Assembly (NCBI GenBank): GCA_027459505.1
Contig: DAIDIE010000041.1
Coordinates: 230,495-294,494, forward strand
Direction of reading: 5' to 3'
Source: Acidobacteriota bacterium
GTDB lineage: Bacteria > Acidobacteriota > Terriglobia > Terriglobales > SCQP01
DNA length: 64,000 bases
Positions 35,026 through 43,302 of the stretch are shown piece after piece (position 1 is the first letter of the stretch; each line of letters starts with the position of its first letter). The notes beneath the pieces are model-generated. The model saw nothing but the letters and a program-made list of their open reading frames with translations, made no database searches and was not told the DNA's origin. Made by a program: the position numbers and the translations under genes.

Positions 35026-36056
35026 CGCTCCTCCTGTAACAGCGCCGAACAGGCTTCTACAACTTCGTCGACTTCAATGGCCAGCAGCCCGGCGGCGCAC
35101 TCCTCATGGCGGGAATGCGTGACTGGTTGCGGCTTGCGCAGCACCCGCGTGCGGCGCGCGTATGGGCCGTTGCGATCAGGATGCGTCGGGCCATAAAGGG
35201 CGACAATCGCCCGGTCCAGCGCCGCCGCCATGTGCACCGGACCGGTATCTCCTCCCACCACCAGGCGGGCATCGCTGAGCAAGCCTCCGAGTTCGAGCGG
35301 ACTGCCACTGAAGCCATGCAGGCCGGCTGCCGGAGCGCCATCCCCCGGTCCTGCATTGATGACGGCGGCCAATCCCCAGCGCTCCTGCAACGCTTGGGCA
35401 ACCTGCAGGTAGCGCTCCATGGGCCAGCGCTTGGCGCCCCACCCCCCTCCGGGAGCAAGAAACAGGAATTCCCCAATGTTGCGCTCCGCCCGCCAGCGCC
35501 GGGCTGCTTCGCGAGCCTCCGCGGGCACTTGAAAACTGGGCGCCGGAATCCTGAACCCCTGGTCAACAGCTTGTCCCGGGAGTGCATCGAGCAACTCCAG
35601 CATCTGCTCGGTGATGTGCGCTCGCCGCGGTGACACGCGCTGCGTGTAGCCCAGCCATACCAATCTTTCCCGCGTAGCGCCCTTGCCAAATCCGATCCGT
35701 TGCCCTGCGCCGCTAGCCGCCAGCACGAGCGCTGACTTCCAATTGCTCTGCAAATCCAACGCCCATTGCGCACCAAATTTCCGCAGTTCGGCAAGTTCCC
35801 GCCTGAACTGCATCAGGTTCGCCAACTGGCGCCGGGCAGCGAAGGTGTCTACCGTGAATATCCGGTCAATCGCCGGGTGCCCAGCCACTAACTCCCGCCA
35901 GCGCCGCTCCACCACCCAGGCGATTTCGGCCTGCGGCAGCCGGGCGCGCACGGCATAGGCCACCGGCAGAGCGTGCATGATGTCGCCCATGCTGCTGAGC
36001 TTCACCAGCAATACGCGCGGCCCGCTTTGCCGCGGGTTAGTTGCGGAAGCATTCAC
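35022..36056 (-). CDS. waaC: LPS heptosyltransferase I-type glycosyltransferase
   Basis: A 344-residue GT9-family enzyme that adds heptose to the LPS inner core from ADP-heptose. VLLVKLSSMGDIMHALPVAY is the characteristic N-terminus, and LFLAPGGGWGAKRWP and LVVGGDTGPVHMAAALDR are the donor-binding motifs. I chose GTG 36056, which overlaps the rfaE2 stop by 4 bp as the neighbouring genes do; a TTG at 36083 would add nine residues. Confidence 0.9.
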   Translation of the reverse strand: MNASATNPRQSGPRVLLVKLSSMGDIMHALPVAYAVRARLPQAEIAWVVERRWRELVAGHPAIDRIFTVDTFAARRQLANLMQFRRELAELRKFGAQWALDLQSNWKSALVLAASGAGQRIGFGKGATRERLVWLGYTQRVSPRRAHITEQMLELLDALPGQAVDQGFRIPAPSFQVPAEAREAARRWRAERNIGEFLFLAPGGGWGAKRWPMERYLQVAQALQERWGLAAVINAGPGDGAPAAGLHGFSGSPLELGGLLSDARLVVGGDTGPVHMAAALDRAIVALYGPTHPDRNGPYARRTRVLRKPQPVTHSRHEECAAGLLAIEVDEVVEACSALLQEER

Positions 36057-36616
36057 TGGCAGCCGTCCGCCTTTGGATCGCAAGTTGCCGCGGCGTTGGC
36101 GCCGCCCTTTTGGTTGTTGTTTTCGCTCTCCACCCGTTGGGCAATGTCGCGCAGCAGATCACGCGTGGAGTGATCCTTAGGGTCGCCGGTGATGGCTATA
36201 CGGTAACCGAGCTCTGCCGCTAATGCCCGCTCGGGAACGGTGTCCGCCGTGTAATCGGTGCCTTTAGCGTGGACGGCGGGAACAATCGTCCGCAGCACCT
36301 TTTCCACGGTCAACTCCGCAAAGATCACCACCAGATCGGTGCAGCCCAGCGCCGCCACCAGTTCGGCCCGCGCCTGCTCCCCCAGAATGGGACGCTGGGC
36401 GCCTTTCAGCGCCCGCGTGCTGCTGTCGGAATTCAAAGCAACGACCAGCCGGTCGCCTTCTCGCCGCGCCGCCTGCAGGTAGCGAACGTGTCCCACATGG
36501 AGTACATCAAAGCAGCCGTTGGCAACTACCACCCGCTCGCCGCCACGCTTCCAGCCCTTCACGGTTGCGGCCACCTGGGGAAGTTCTTGAATCTTTTGCC
36601 GGTAATCGCCTGTCAT
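36053..36616 (-). CDS. rfaE2: D-glycero-beta-D-manno-heptose-1-phosphate adenylyltransferase
   Basis: A 187-residue nucleotidyltransferase making ADP-heptose. The motif VVVANGCFDVLHVGHVRYL has the HxGH signature, and SDSSTRALKGAQRPI and KGTDYTADTVPE are family sequences. ATG 36616 overlaps the kinase gene stop by 4 bp. In E. coli both activities are on one protein (HldE); here they are on separate, coupled genes. The C-terminus has a short Asn/Ala tail. Confidence 0.92.
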   Translation of the reverse strand: MTGDYRQKIQELPQVAATVKGWKRGGERVVVANGCFDVLHVGHVRYLQAARREGDRLVVALNSDSSTRALKGAQRPILGEQARAELVAALGCTDLVVIFAELTVEKVLRTIVPAVHAKGTDYTADTVPERALAAELGYRIAITGDPKDHSTRDLLRDIAQRVESENNNQKGGANAAATCDPKADGCQ

Positions 36617-37647
36617 GTTCGCCTGCCGCTCGCTCCGTTGAGCACCGCGCCACGCAGCTCCCGCTGCGAAACCGTTGCCGTCCCCCGCTTCATCACTACA
36701 ATGCCTCCCGCGCAGTTGGCCAGCCAGGCCGCTTCCGCTCCAGAGGCCCCAGCCGCCAGCGCGGCGGTAAACACCGCGATCACCGTATCGCCGGCGCCGG
36801 TCACATCCACTGCCTGATCGCTGCCAAGCACCGGAAGATGCAGCGTGCGGAGTTGATCGTGAAACAGCGCCATCCCATCCCGTCCCCGCGTTACCAGCAG
36901 CCATTCGCATCCCAGGCGTTTGCGCAGCTTGCTTCCCAGTCTTTCCAGGCGGGCGGCATCCTGCCCAATGCGCTCATGGAAAACCTCTTCTACCTCCGCC
37001 TCGTTGGGTGTGGCGGCGCTGATTTCCCGGTAAGCGGCAAGCTGGTAGCGTGCATCCAGTGTTACCAGACCAGCCTTGGAATGATGCTTGCGAAATTCCG
37101 CGTAGGATTCTGGAGTGACCGCCCCATACCCATAGTCGGAGACGAGCAGGGCCTGGCTGCCCCGGGCCAGCCGCAAGGCCGTTTTCGCCAGGCGCTCCTG
37201 CCGGCTGCGGCTCAGTGGCTGTGGTTCGCGATCCACTCGAACCACCTGTTGCCGTGTGGTGTGCGTATGTCCCGCCATGACGCGCGACTTGGTGGGCGTC
37301 TGGTAACTCGCCAGACGCAAAACGCCGTTGGTTCGCACGCCGGCACGTTCAAACTGCTTCACCAGCGCCTCACCTTGCGCATCTGTTCCCACCGCGCCCA
37401 CCAGCTCTACCTGCACCCCCAGCGCTGCCAGGTTCAGGGCGGCATTGCCGGCCCCCCCCGGCACGATCTCCGCTGCCCGCTGCTTCAAAATGAGCACCGG
37501 CGCTTCGCGTGATACCCGCGAGATCTCACCGTGGATAAACTCATCCGCAACAAAATCGCCCCACACCGTGATGCGAAGGCTTGCAAAGCGCTCCAGCAGT
37601 GGCTGATATGAATGCTGCGCCAGCTCGGCCAGCGAAGGCAGCTTCAC
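36613..37647 (-). CDS. rfaE1: D-glycero-beta-D-manno-heptose-7-phosphate kinase
   Basis: A 344-residue PfkB-family sugar kinase, the first kinase step of ADP-heptose synthesis. Motifs: GDFVADEFIHGEISRVSREA, GGAGNAALNLAALG and VDVTGAGDTVIAVFTAALAAG (anion hole and catalytic Asp). The start overlaps gmhB by 4 bp and the end overlaps rfaE2 by 4 bp, so the three are translationally coupled. Confidence 0.93.
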   Translation of the reverse strand: MKLPSLAELAQHSYQPLLERFASLRITVWGDFVADEFIHGEISRVSREAPVLILKQRAAEIVPGGAGNAALNLAALGVQVELVGAVGTDAQGEALVKQFERAGVRTNGVLRLASYQTPTKSRVMAGHTHTTRQQVVRVDREPQPLSRSRQERLAKTALRLARGSQALLVSDYGYGAVTPESYAEFRKHHSKAGLVTLDARYQLAAYREISAATPNEAEVEEVFHERIGQDAARLERLGSKLRKRLGCEWLLVTRGRDGMALFHDQLRTLHLPVLGSDQAVDVTGAGDTVIAVFTAALAAGASGAEAAWLANCAGGIVVMKRGTATVSQRELRGAVLNGASGRRT

Positions 37648-38312
37648 GACTGAACCTCCGGCAATTCAAGAATCTGCTGTACTGCCGCCAACGCGTCGGA
37701 TGCGATCAGCTCCGGCCTACGCCGGCCTGCGCACGCCTCTCCAACCTGCTGCCCGCCCTTCCCGCCAGCCTGCCGTTCCCCGGCGCTGAGTTCCCTGGTT
37801 TCAATCATTTGTTCGCGGTAGAGCTGTTGCTGTTGCTCTTCGCCGTACCCGGTGAGCACCAGCGCCCCTCGCGAGCCGGCGCGATGCCCCATTTCGATAT
37901 CATGCAAACGGTCGCCCAGCACCCAGGAGCGCTGTAATGCGATTCCCAGATCCGCCGCCGCCTGCTGCACCATCGCCACGCCGGGTTTTCGACACTCACA
38001 TACTTTGCTGTATTCCGCTACCCGGCCCTGCGGATGATGCGGACAGTAGTAGATCCCATCCAGCCTTGCACCGTGCCGTTGCAGGTGCTGTTGCAGGGCA
38101 TCGTGTACGGCCCGGACATCCTCCTCGCCAAAGTACCCGCGCGCCACCCCAGCCTGGTTGGTGATCAGCACCGCCTTCCAGCCGCTCGTATTCACGAGGC
38201 GGACCGCCTCGGCGGCAAACGGAAAAACGTGCAGCCGCTCTGGTTGGCCAACATAGCCCAACTCCTCGTTCAGCGTGCCGTCGCGGTCAAAAAAAATGGC
38301 GGGGGTAGTCAA
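37644..38312 (-). CDS. gmhB: D-glycero-beta-D-manno-heptose-1,7-bisphosphate 7-phosphatase
   Basis: A 222-residue HAD-family phosphatase. The catalytic motif is FFDRDGTLNEELGYV; LITNQAGVARGYF and YCPHHPQGR (zinc loop) are typical of GmhB, and SWVLGDRLHDIEMG is the last HAD motif. The C-terminal 40 residues (rich in Gly/Arg and Ala) extend beyond the usual length. It is the first gene of the heptose operon. Confidence 0.92.
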   Translation of the reverse strand: MTTPAIFFDRDGTLNEELGYVGQPERLHVFPFAAEAVRLVNTSGWKAVLITNQAGVARGYFGEEDVRAVHDALQQHLQRHGARLDGIYYCPHHPQGRVAEYSKVCECRKPGVAMVQQAAADLGIALQRSWVLGDRLHDIEMGHRAGSRGALVLTGYGEEQQQQLYREQMIETRELSAGERQAGGKGGQQVGEACAGRRRPELIASDALAAVQQILELPEVQS

Positions 38313-38346
38313 TCCGTTGGGCTCAATGAGGGCTGTATGTGAAGCC

Positions 38347-39213
38347 TCATTTTACCCCAGCCGTTTTGTCGAGGGTGGCTTCACGTACGAAGCCCGCGGC
38401 CGCGTTCACCACCCAATTGCGCCGCGCCAAGCGCTGGCTGGCCACACTCAGGCGGTTGGCCCAACCGGTGATCACCACCGGCTGCTGCCGCTTCAGCCCG
38501 CGCAGGCAAAGATCGACCACAGCTTCCGGCGTCAGCGAGAAGAAATGCCGCTCCTGAATTCCGGCGCGCTGGAAGAAGTTTGTGCGGGTGGTCCCGGGGC
38601 AGAGCGCCATGACATGCACTCCCTCATCGCGGTTCTCTCGCCACAGCGCCCAGGAGAAGTTCAGCACAAAAGCCTTGGTGGACGCGTAAGTGGCCATGTA
38701 AGGAACCGGCTGGAAGCCCGCCACCGAGGCGACATTGATGATCGCGCCGCGCGGTTGTGATCCTCCGGACCGCCCCGCCCCCTGGCCATTCCCGCCATTG
38801 GCCCGTAGCCGCTGCAGTTGCCAATGCGTGAGTTCCACCAGCGAGCTGATGTTGAGCTGGATCATCGCCAGTTCGTCTTCGAGCGCTAACGAGGCAAAGT
38901 CGCCTCCGCTGCCAAAGCCCGCGTTATTGATCAGCAGCGAGACCCCCCAGCCCTTCTCTTCGACTCGCCGCCGCAATGAAAACGCGCCGTCGGCGTGAGC
39001 AAGGTCCGCGGCGCAGACTTCCACTTCGCAGCCCCCTTGCCGCAGTTCCGTGGCTAAGGAGTGGAGCTTTTCTTCCGAACGCGCGCTCAGAATCAGCGCT
39101 TGGCCGCGCCGCGCCAGTGCGCGCGCAAACGCTTCCCCAATTCCTGAACTGGCTCCGGTGATCAGAGCGTAGCCGCTCTCCCAGCTTCCGCTTCCACCCA
39201 TGTCGGTCTTCAT
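38347..39213 (-). CDS. Short-chain dehydrogenase/reductase
   Basis: An NAD(P)-dependent oxidoreductase of about 288 residues. ALITGASSGIGEAFARAL is the cofactor motif, NNAGFGSGGDF the NNAG motif, and YASTKAFVLNFS the YxxxK catalytic pair. The C-terminal part resembles the DltE/YqjQ type. The start is uncertain: ATG 39213 or 39201 give a short lead before the Rossmann motif, while a start at 39273 is possible but longer than usual. It ends 34 bp before gmhB. Substrate unknown. Confidence 0.88.
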   Translation of the reverse strand: MKTDMGGSGSWESGYALITGASSGIGEAFARALARRGQALILSARSEEKLHSLATELRQGGCEVEVCAADLAHADGAFSLRRRVEEKGWGVSLLINNAGFGSGGDFASLALEDELAMIQLNISSLVELTHWQLQRLRANGGNGQGAGRSGGSQPRGAIINVASVAGFQPVPYMATYASTKAFVLNFSWALWRENRDEGVHVMALCPGTTRTNFFQRAGIQERHFFSLTPEAVVDLCLRGLKRQQPVVITGWANRLSVASQRLARRNWVVNAAAGFVREATLDKTAGVK

Positions 39214-39355
39214 AGTCGATATCATTGCATCGTCCGCCATGCGGTTGCGCAATTTCTTGCCGCCAGCGGCCATGGACGGTTTGTCTCCGCCTGCCCCCTC
39301 GCCGTACTATAGCGGCGTAGCCATGTTTTCCGCCTCGCACCCTCAGAGAAAACCC

Positions 39356-41389
39356 ATGCAAATTTCGCGCACTCTGCGTTCGCTCGCTTTGCTGGCCCTT
39401 ACGGCTTCCTTCTGTTTCGCTCAGGTCCAACCCGCCTCTTCTGGCGCCGCGCAAAACCCGCCGCCCTCTGTCCCAGATGCGTCTGCCCCGGCGCAACCGG
39501 CCCGCGGGCCCTTTTACCTGAAAGATGGCGATCGGGTCTGCTTCTACGGAGACAGCATCACCGAGCAGCGCTTTTATCCCGTTGAAGTGCAGACCTACGT
39601 TCTGACCCGCTTTCCCCATCTGCGGATCCGCTACGTGGACGCTGCCGTCGGTGGCGACCGCGTCACCGGAGGTTGGGCCGGCCCCATTGATTTGCGCTTG
39701 CGGCGCGATGTGTTCCCGTTTCACCCGGACGTGGTCACCATCATGCTCGGCATGAATGACGCCGCCTATCAGCCCTTTAATCAGAAGATCTTTGATACCT
39801 ACAAGACCGGCTACGAACACATCATTCAGTCGCTGCAACAGCACCTGCCCGGGGTCCGGATTGTCCTGCTGCAGACTTCGCCCTTTGATGAGGGTGGCTT
39901 TACCGGCGGTTACAACGCAGTGTTGGGGAAATACGACGAGTTCGTCAAGTCGCTGGCGGACCGCTACCATCTCATTGATGTCGACTTCAACACGCCAATG
40001 AACCAGTTGCTGAATCAGACCTATCAGACCCATCCGCAACTGGCGAAGAAGTTGTTCCCCGGCTTCATCCATCCCGGCCCGGAGATGGAAATGGTTATGG
40101 CCCAGCAACTGCTCCAGGCCTGGGGCGCACCTGCCACGGTGAGCGATGTGGCCCTGACTGCGCAAGGGAAGGTGCTTCAACAAACCAACACGCGTGTCAG
40201 CGGCTTCGCCGCCGCTCACGGCCGCCTGCAATGGCGCCAATTGGACAACGCCCTCCCGCTGCCCATGTTGAGCCTGCATGAAAAATGGCCGCAGTTCCCC
40301 AAGTGGAACATCTTCATGCCCCCGCAGCCCAATCCCACCTACACCAATCCAGTCGCTGCCTTGGTGGACAGCATGAGCGGCTTTACCCACAACCTGGACC
40401 AGGAACGTCTGCGCGTTGAAGGCCTAACCGCACCACGTTACCGGTTGGAAGTCGATGGCAATTTCATCGCGGAGTTTTCGCCCTCCCAACTCGCTGGCGG
40501 CGTGAACCTCGCGCGCTACTTCACCCCCATGCTCTGGCAGGCCTACCACGTGCAGAACCTGGTTTGGGAGGAAATGCAGGTGCACTTCGAGGCCTGGCAC
40601 GGCGTGCAGACCAGCCTGGGTGGCTTCGCCTGGGTCCCTCAACCGCTGCCTGTTACCACCGAAAATAACCCTGCCGCCGCCAGCGAAGTCGACCAGGTGG
40701 TGCGTGACATGGGGCGGCTCCAAGAAACTATTGCCGGCGAGGAGTTGATTGCCAATCAGCCGGTCCTCCATCAGTTCCGCTTGATTCCGGAAACGGCCGC
40801 CGCCATTGCCACCGCTACACCCGCGCAGCCGCTTGGCCTGTTCCGCCACCAGCTTGATGTCGGCCATACGCTCTACCCAGGAAAAGCGAGCTTCAACGGT
40901 ATCAATGGCCGCTATCGCCTTACTGGCAGCGGCGCCAATATCTGGGCGAGTCAGGACGCCTTTCACTTCGCCTACCGCCGCCTGAGCGGCAATTTTGTTT
41001 TCACCGCCAAAGTAAAGCTCAGCCCTTTCGGCAATCCCCATCGCAAGGCCGTGTTGATGGCGCGCCAGAGCCTTGCCCCGGATTCCGCTTATGCGGATGC
41101 CGCCCTGCATGGAGTGGGTCTGACCTCATTGCAATATCGGCCGCTGCAAGGGGCGCAGACCAAAGAGGTGCAGTCGAAGGTAAACGCCCCCGCGTATCTC
41201 CGTCTGCAGCGCCGAGGCGACCAGTTCACCATGAGCGTTTCCAATGATGGGAAGAACTGGACAACCAGCGGCCCGGTCACCCTCCAATTGCCGCAAACGG
41301 TTTACCTCGGTCTGGGCGTTTGTGCCCACGACCCCTTCGACCAGCAGACTGCGGTCTTCTCCCATGTGACCCTACGGCCGCTTCCATGA
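39356..41389 (+). CDS. Exported SGNH/GDSL esterase with C-terminal beta-sandwich domain
   Basis: A 677-residue secreted protein. ATG 39356 starts a good signal peptide (MQISRTLRSLALLALTASF); earlier in-frame starts give a less convincing N-terminus. The SGNH part has block I GDSITEQ, block III MLGMNDAAY and block V GFIHPGPEMEM, the latter with the catalytic His but with Gly-Phe-Ile in place of the usual Asp-Gly. From about residue 500 a DUF1349-like concanavalin/jellyroll domain follows. It probably acts on acetylated sugars outside the cytoplasm. The end overlaps pabB by ATGA. Confidence 0.82.
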   Translation: MQISRTLRSLALLALTASFCFAQVQPASSGAAQNPPPSVPDASAPAQPARGPFYLKDGDRVCFYGDSITEQRFYPVEVQTYVLTRFPHLRIRYVDAAVGGDRVTGGWAGPIDLRLRRDVFPFHPDVVTIMLGMNDAAYQPFNQKIFDTYKTGYEHIIQSLQQHLPGVRIVLLQTSPFDEGGFTGGYNAVLGKYDEFVKSLADRYHLIDVDFNTPMNQLLNQTYQTHPQLAKKLFPGFIHPGPEMEMVMAQQLLQAWGAPATVSDVALTAQGKVLQQTNTRVSGFAAAHGRLQWRQLDNALPLPMLSLHEKWPQFPKWNIFMPPQPNPTYTNPVAALVDSMSGFTHNLDQERLRVEGLTAPRYRLEVDGNFIAEFSPSQLAGGVNLARYFTPMLWQAYHVQNLVWEEMQVHFEAWHGVQTSLGGFAWVPQPLPVTTENNPAAASEVDQVVRDMGRLQETIAGEELIANQPVLHQFRLIPETAAAIATATPAQPLGLFRHQLDVGHTLYPGKASFNGINGRYRLTGSGANIWASQDAFHFAYRRLSGNFVFTAKVKLSPFGNPHRKAVLMARQSLAPDSAYADAALHGVGLTSLQYRPLQGAQTKEVQSKVNAPAYLRLQRRGDQFTMSVSNDGKNWTTSGPVTLQLPQTVYLGLGVCAHDPFDQQTAVFSHVTLRPLP

Positions 41390-43302
41390 GCGGCCCGCTG
41401 CTGCAGTCGGCGCGGTTTCGCAGTTTTCGAGAGGGCGCGGGATGGGTTGACCGCGCCTTTTCTGCGCCCCGCGAAAGCCTTGCCGCCATGACCCAGCCCG
41501 GCGTCATTCCCTTGCTCGAACGCGCCGAGCAGGCTGCGCGCCAGAATCAGTGGGCGGTTCTCGCCGTCACTTACGAAGCCGCGCCCGCCTTTGATGCGGT
41601 GCTTCCCATTCACCCAAAGTGTGATCGTTCACGGCCACTGGCGTGGCTGGCTATCTTTGATCAGCCCACTCCTGCGCGGGACTGGAGCGCCGCTGAGCGG
41701 TCCGGTTGTGTTTCACCACCGGAGTGCCTTGAGTGGCGTGCCGCGTTTTCCCCGGACGAATTCGAGCGCGCTCTCCGTGCCATTCACGCGGCTATCGCCT
41801 GCGGTGAAACGTATCAGGCCAACCTGACGTTCCCCTTGCTGGCCAACTTGTCCCAGGCGGACTATTCCGCTTTGGCTTCCTCGTTCGAGTCCTTCGGTCA
41901 CGCCCAGCAGGCCCCTTACGCAGCTGAACTGCGCTTCGCGGCCGACGGCGACGAGATTGAAACTGTCCTCTCCCTCTCTCCCGAACTCTTCTTTCATCGC
42001 GTCCCAGGACCGCTGGACTCGGCCGTGGTTACTTTGCGCCCCATGAAGGGAACCGCTCCGCGCGGGCTTTGGTTGCAGGCCGACCGGCAGCACGCCGCCA
42101 CCCTCGCCGCCTCGGTCAAGGAACGTGCGGAAAACCTGATGATCGTCGATCTCTTGCGCAGCGATATTGGGCGCCTCGCACGGCCCGGCAGCGTTCGCGT
42201 GCAGCGCTTGTTTGAGGTGGAGCGCTATCCAACCCTGTGGCAGATGACCTCCACTATCACCGCCGCCGTCAACACCGCCGGAACAAGCGGTACGGAACCC
42301 GCCTCGCTGCCCCACCTCTTTCAGGCCCTCTTTCCCTGCGGTTCGGTAACTGGCGCTCCCAAGGTCGCGACCATGCGCCTCCTCAATCAACTCGAGGCGC
42401 AGCCGCGAGGCCTCTACTGCGGCGCCATCGGTTTTGTCGCCCCAGGAGGTGAGGCCTGTTTCAATGTAGCCATTCGCACGCTCCACCTGCGCCAGCGGCT
42501 GGCCACTTACTCGGTGGGAAGCGGCATCACCTGGGATTCCACTGCCCCTTCCGAGTACAACGAATGCCTGTTGAAAGCCCGCGTGTTGCGACCCGCCCCG
42601 GCGTTTGCCCCATGCTTCTGTTTACTGGAAACACTTCGCCTGGAACGCGGCGGCCACATGCAAACTCTACCTGGTCAGACCGCCATCACCAGCGATTCCA
42701 AGGGTTGGTTTCTCTTGCCTCAGCACCTGGAGCGCGTGCGTTCCTCGGCTGAGTTTTTTGGAATCCCATTTGATCTCACTGCATGGGAAGCAGCTCTTGA
42801 GCAGGTCGAACAAAAGTGTGCGTCCGGCGCTTGGCGCGTTCGGCTGCTGCTTGATCGAAGGGGTGCCTTCCGTGCGGAGGTCTATCCGCTGGAAACGTCC
42901 ACCGCCCAGCCGCTGCCCGTCGCATGGGCGAGCGCCCCGGTGGATTCCAGTGATGTGTTGCTGTACCACAAGACCAATCAGCGAGCTGTCTACGACAGCC
43001 GCGTGGCCGCGGGCGACTCCGAAACCATCTACTTCAACCAGCAGGACGAAGTGACCGAAGCCCGCTATGCCAACTTGGTTTTGATTGAAAACGGCGTCGC
43101 TTTCACCCCGCCGCGGGAATCAGGGCTGTTGGCCGGCACCCTGCGTGATTACCTTTTGGCATCCGGAGCGCTTCAGGAGCGGGTCATCCGCCGCGAACAA
43201 CTGCAGGCCGCGAAGCGCTTGTATTTGCTCAATTCCGTGCGCGGGGTGCGACCGGCAGCTTTAATTGACCAGTGCGCCAATTTAGGGGCGCGGCACGCTT
43301 AA
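41386..43302 (+). CDS. pabB: Aminodeoxychorismate synthase I fused to class-IV aminotransferase (PabB-PabC)
   Basis: A 638-residue bifunctional protein. The N-terminal two-thirds is a chorismate-binding domain: FERALRAIHAAIACGETYQA, LRPMKGTAPRG, ENLMIVDLLRSDIGRL and CGSVTGAPKVATMRL. It converts chorismate to aminodeoxychorismate. From about residue 410 a fold-type IV PLP domain follows, with HKTNQRAVYDS (PLP Lys) and ESGLLAGTLRDYLL, which would release 4-aminobenzoate. This fusion yields the folate precursor from one chain. The separate PabA glutaminase is not in the window. The stop shares a TTAA overlap with the convergent ATPase gene. Confidence 0.93.
   Translation: MSGPLLQSARFRSFREGAGWVDRAFSAPRESLAAMTQPGVIPLLERAEQAARQNQWAVLAVTYEAAPAFDAVLPIHPKCDRSRPLAWLAIFDQPTPARDWSAAERSGCVSPPECLEWRAAFSPDEFERALRAIHAAIACGETYQANLTFPLLANLSQADYSALASSFESFGHAQQAPYAAELRFAADGDEIETVLSLSPELFFHRVPGPLDSAVVTLRPMKGTAPRGLWLQADRQHAATLAASVKERAENLMIVDLLRSDIGRLARPGSVRVQRLFEVERYPTLWQMTSTITAAVNTAGTSGTEPASLPHLFQALFPCGSVTGAPKVATMRLLNQLEAQPRGLYCGAIGFVAPGGEACFNVAIRTLHLRQRLATYSVGSGITWDSTAPSEYNECLLKARVLRPAPAFAPCFCLLETLRLERGGHMQTLPGQTAITSDSKGWFLLPQHLERVRSSAEFFGIPFDLTAWEAALEQVEQKCASGAWRVRLLLDRRGAFRAEVYPLETSTAQPLPVAWASAPVDSSDVLLYHKTNQRAVYDSRVAAGDSETIYFNQQDEVTEARYANLVLIENGVAFTPPRESGLLAGTLRDYLLASGALQERVIRREQLQAAKRLYLLNSVRGVRPAALIDQCANLGARHA

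Noticed and set aside
38924..40390. 488-codon minus-strand frame
   Set aside because: Overlaps the SDR and SGNH esterase genes in another frame; no motif support.
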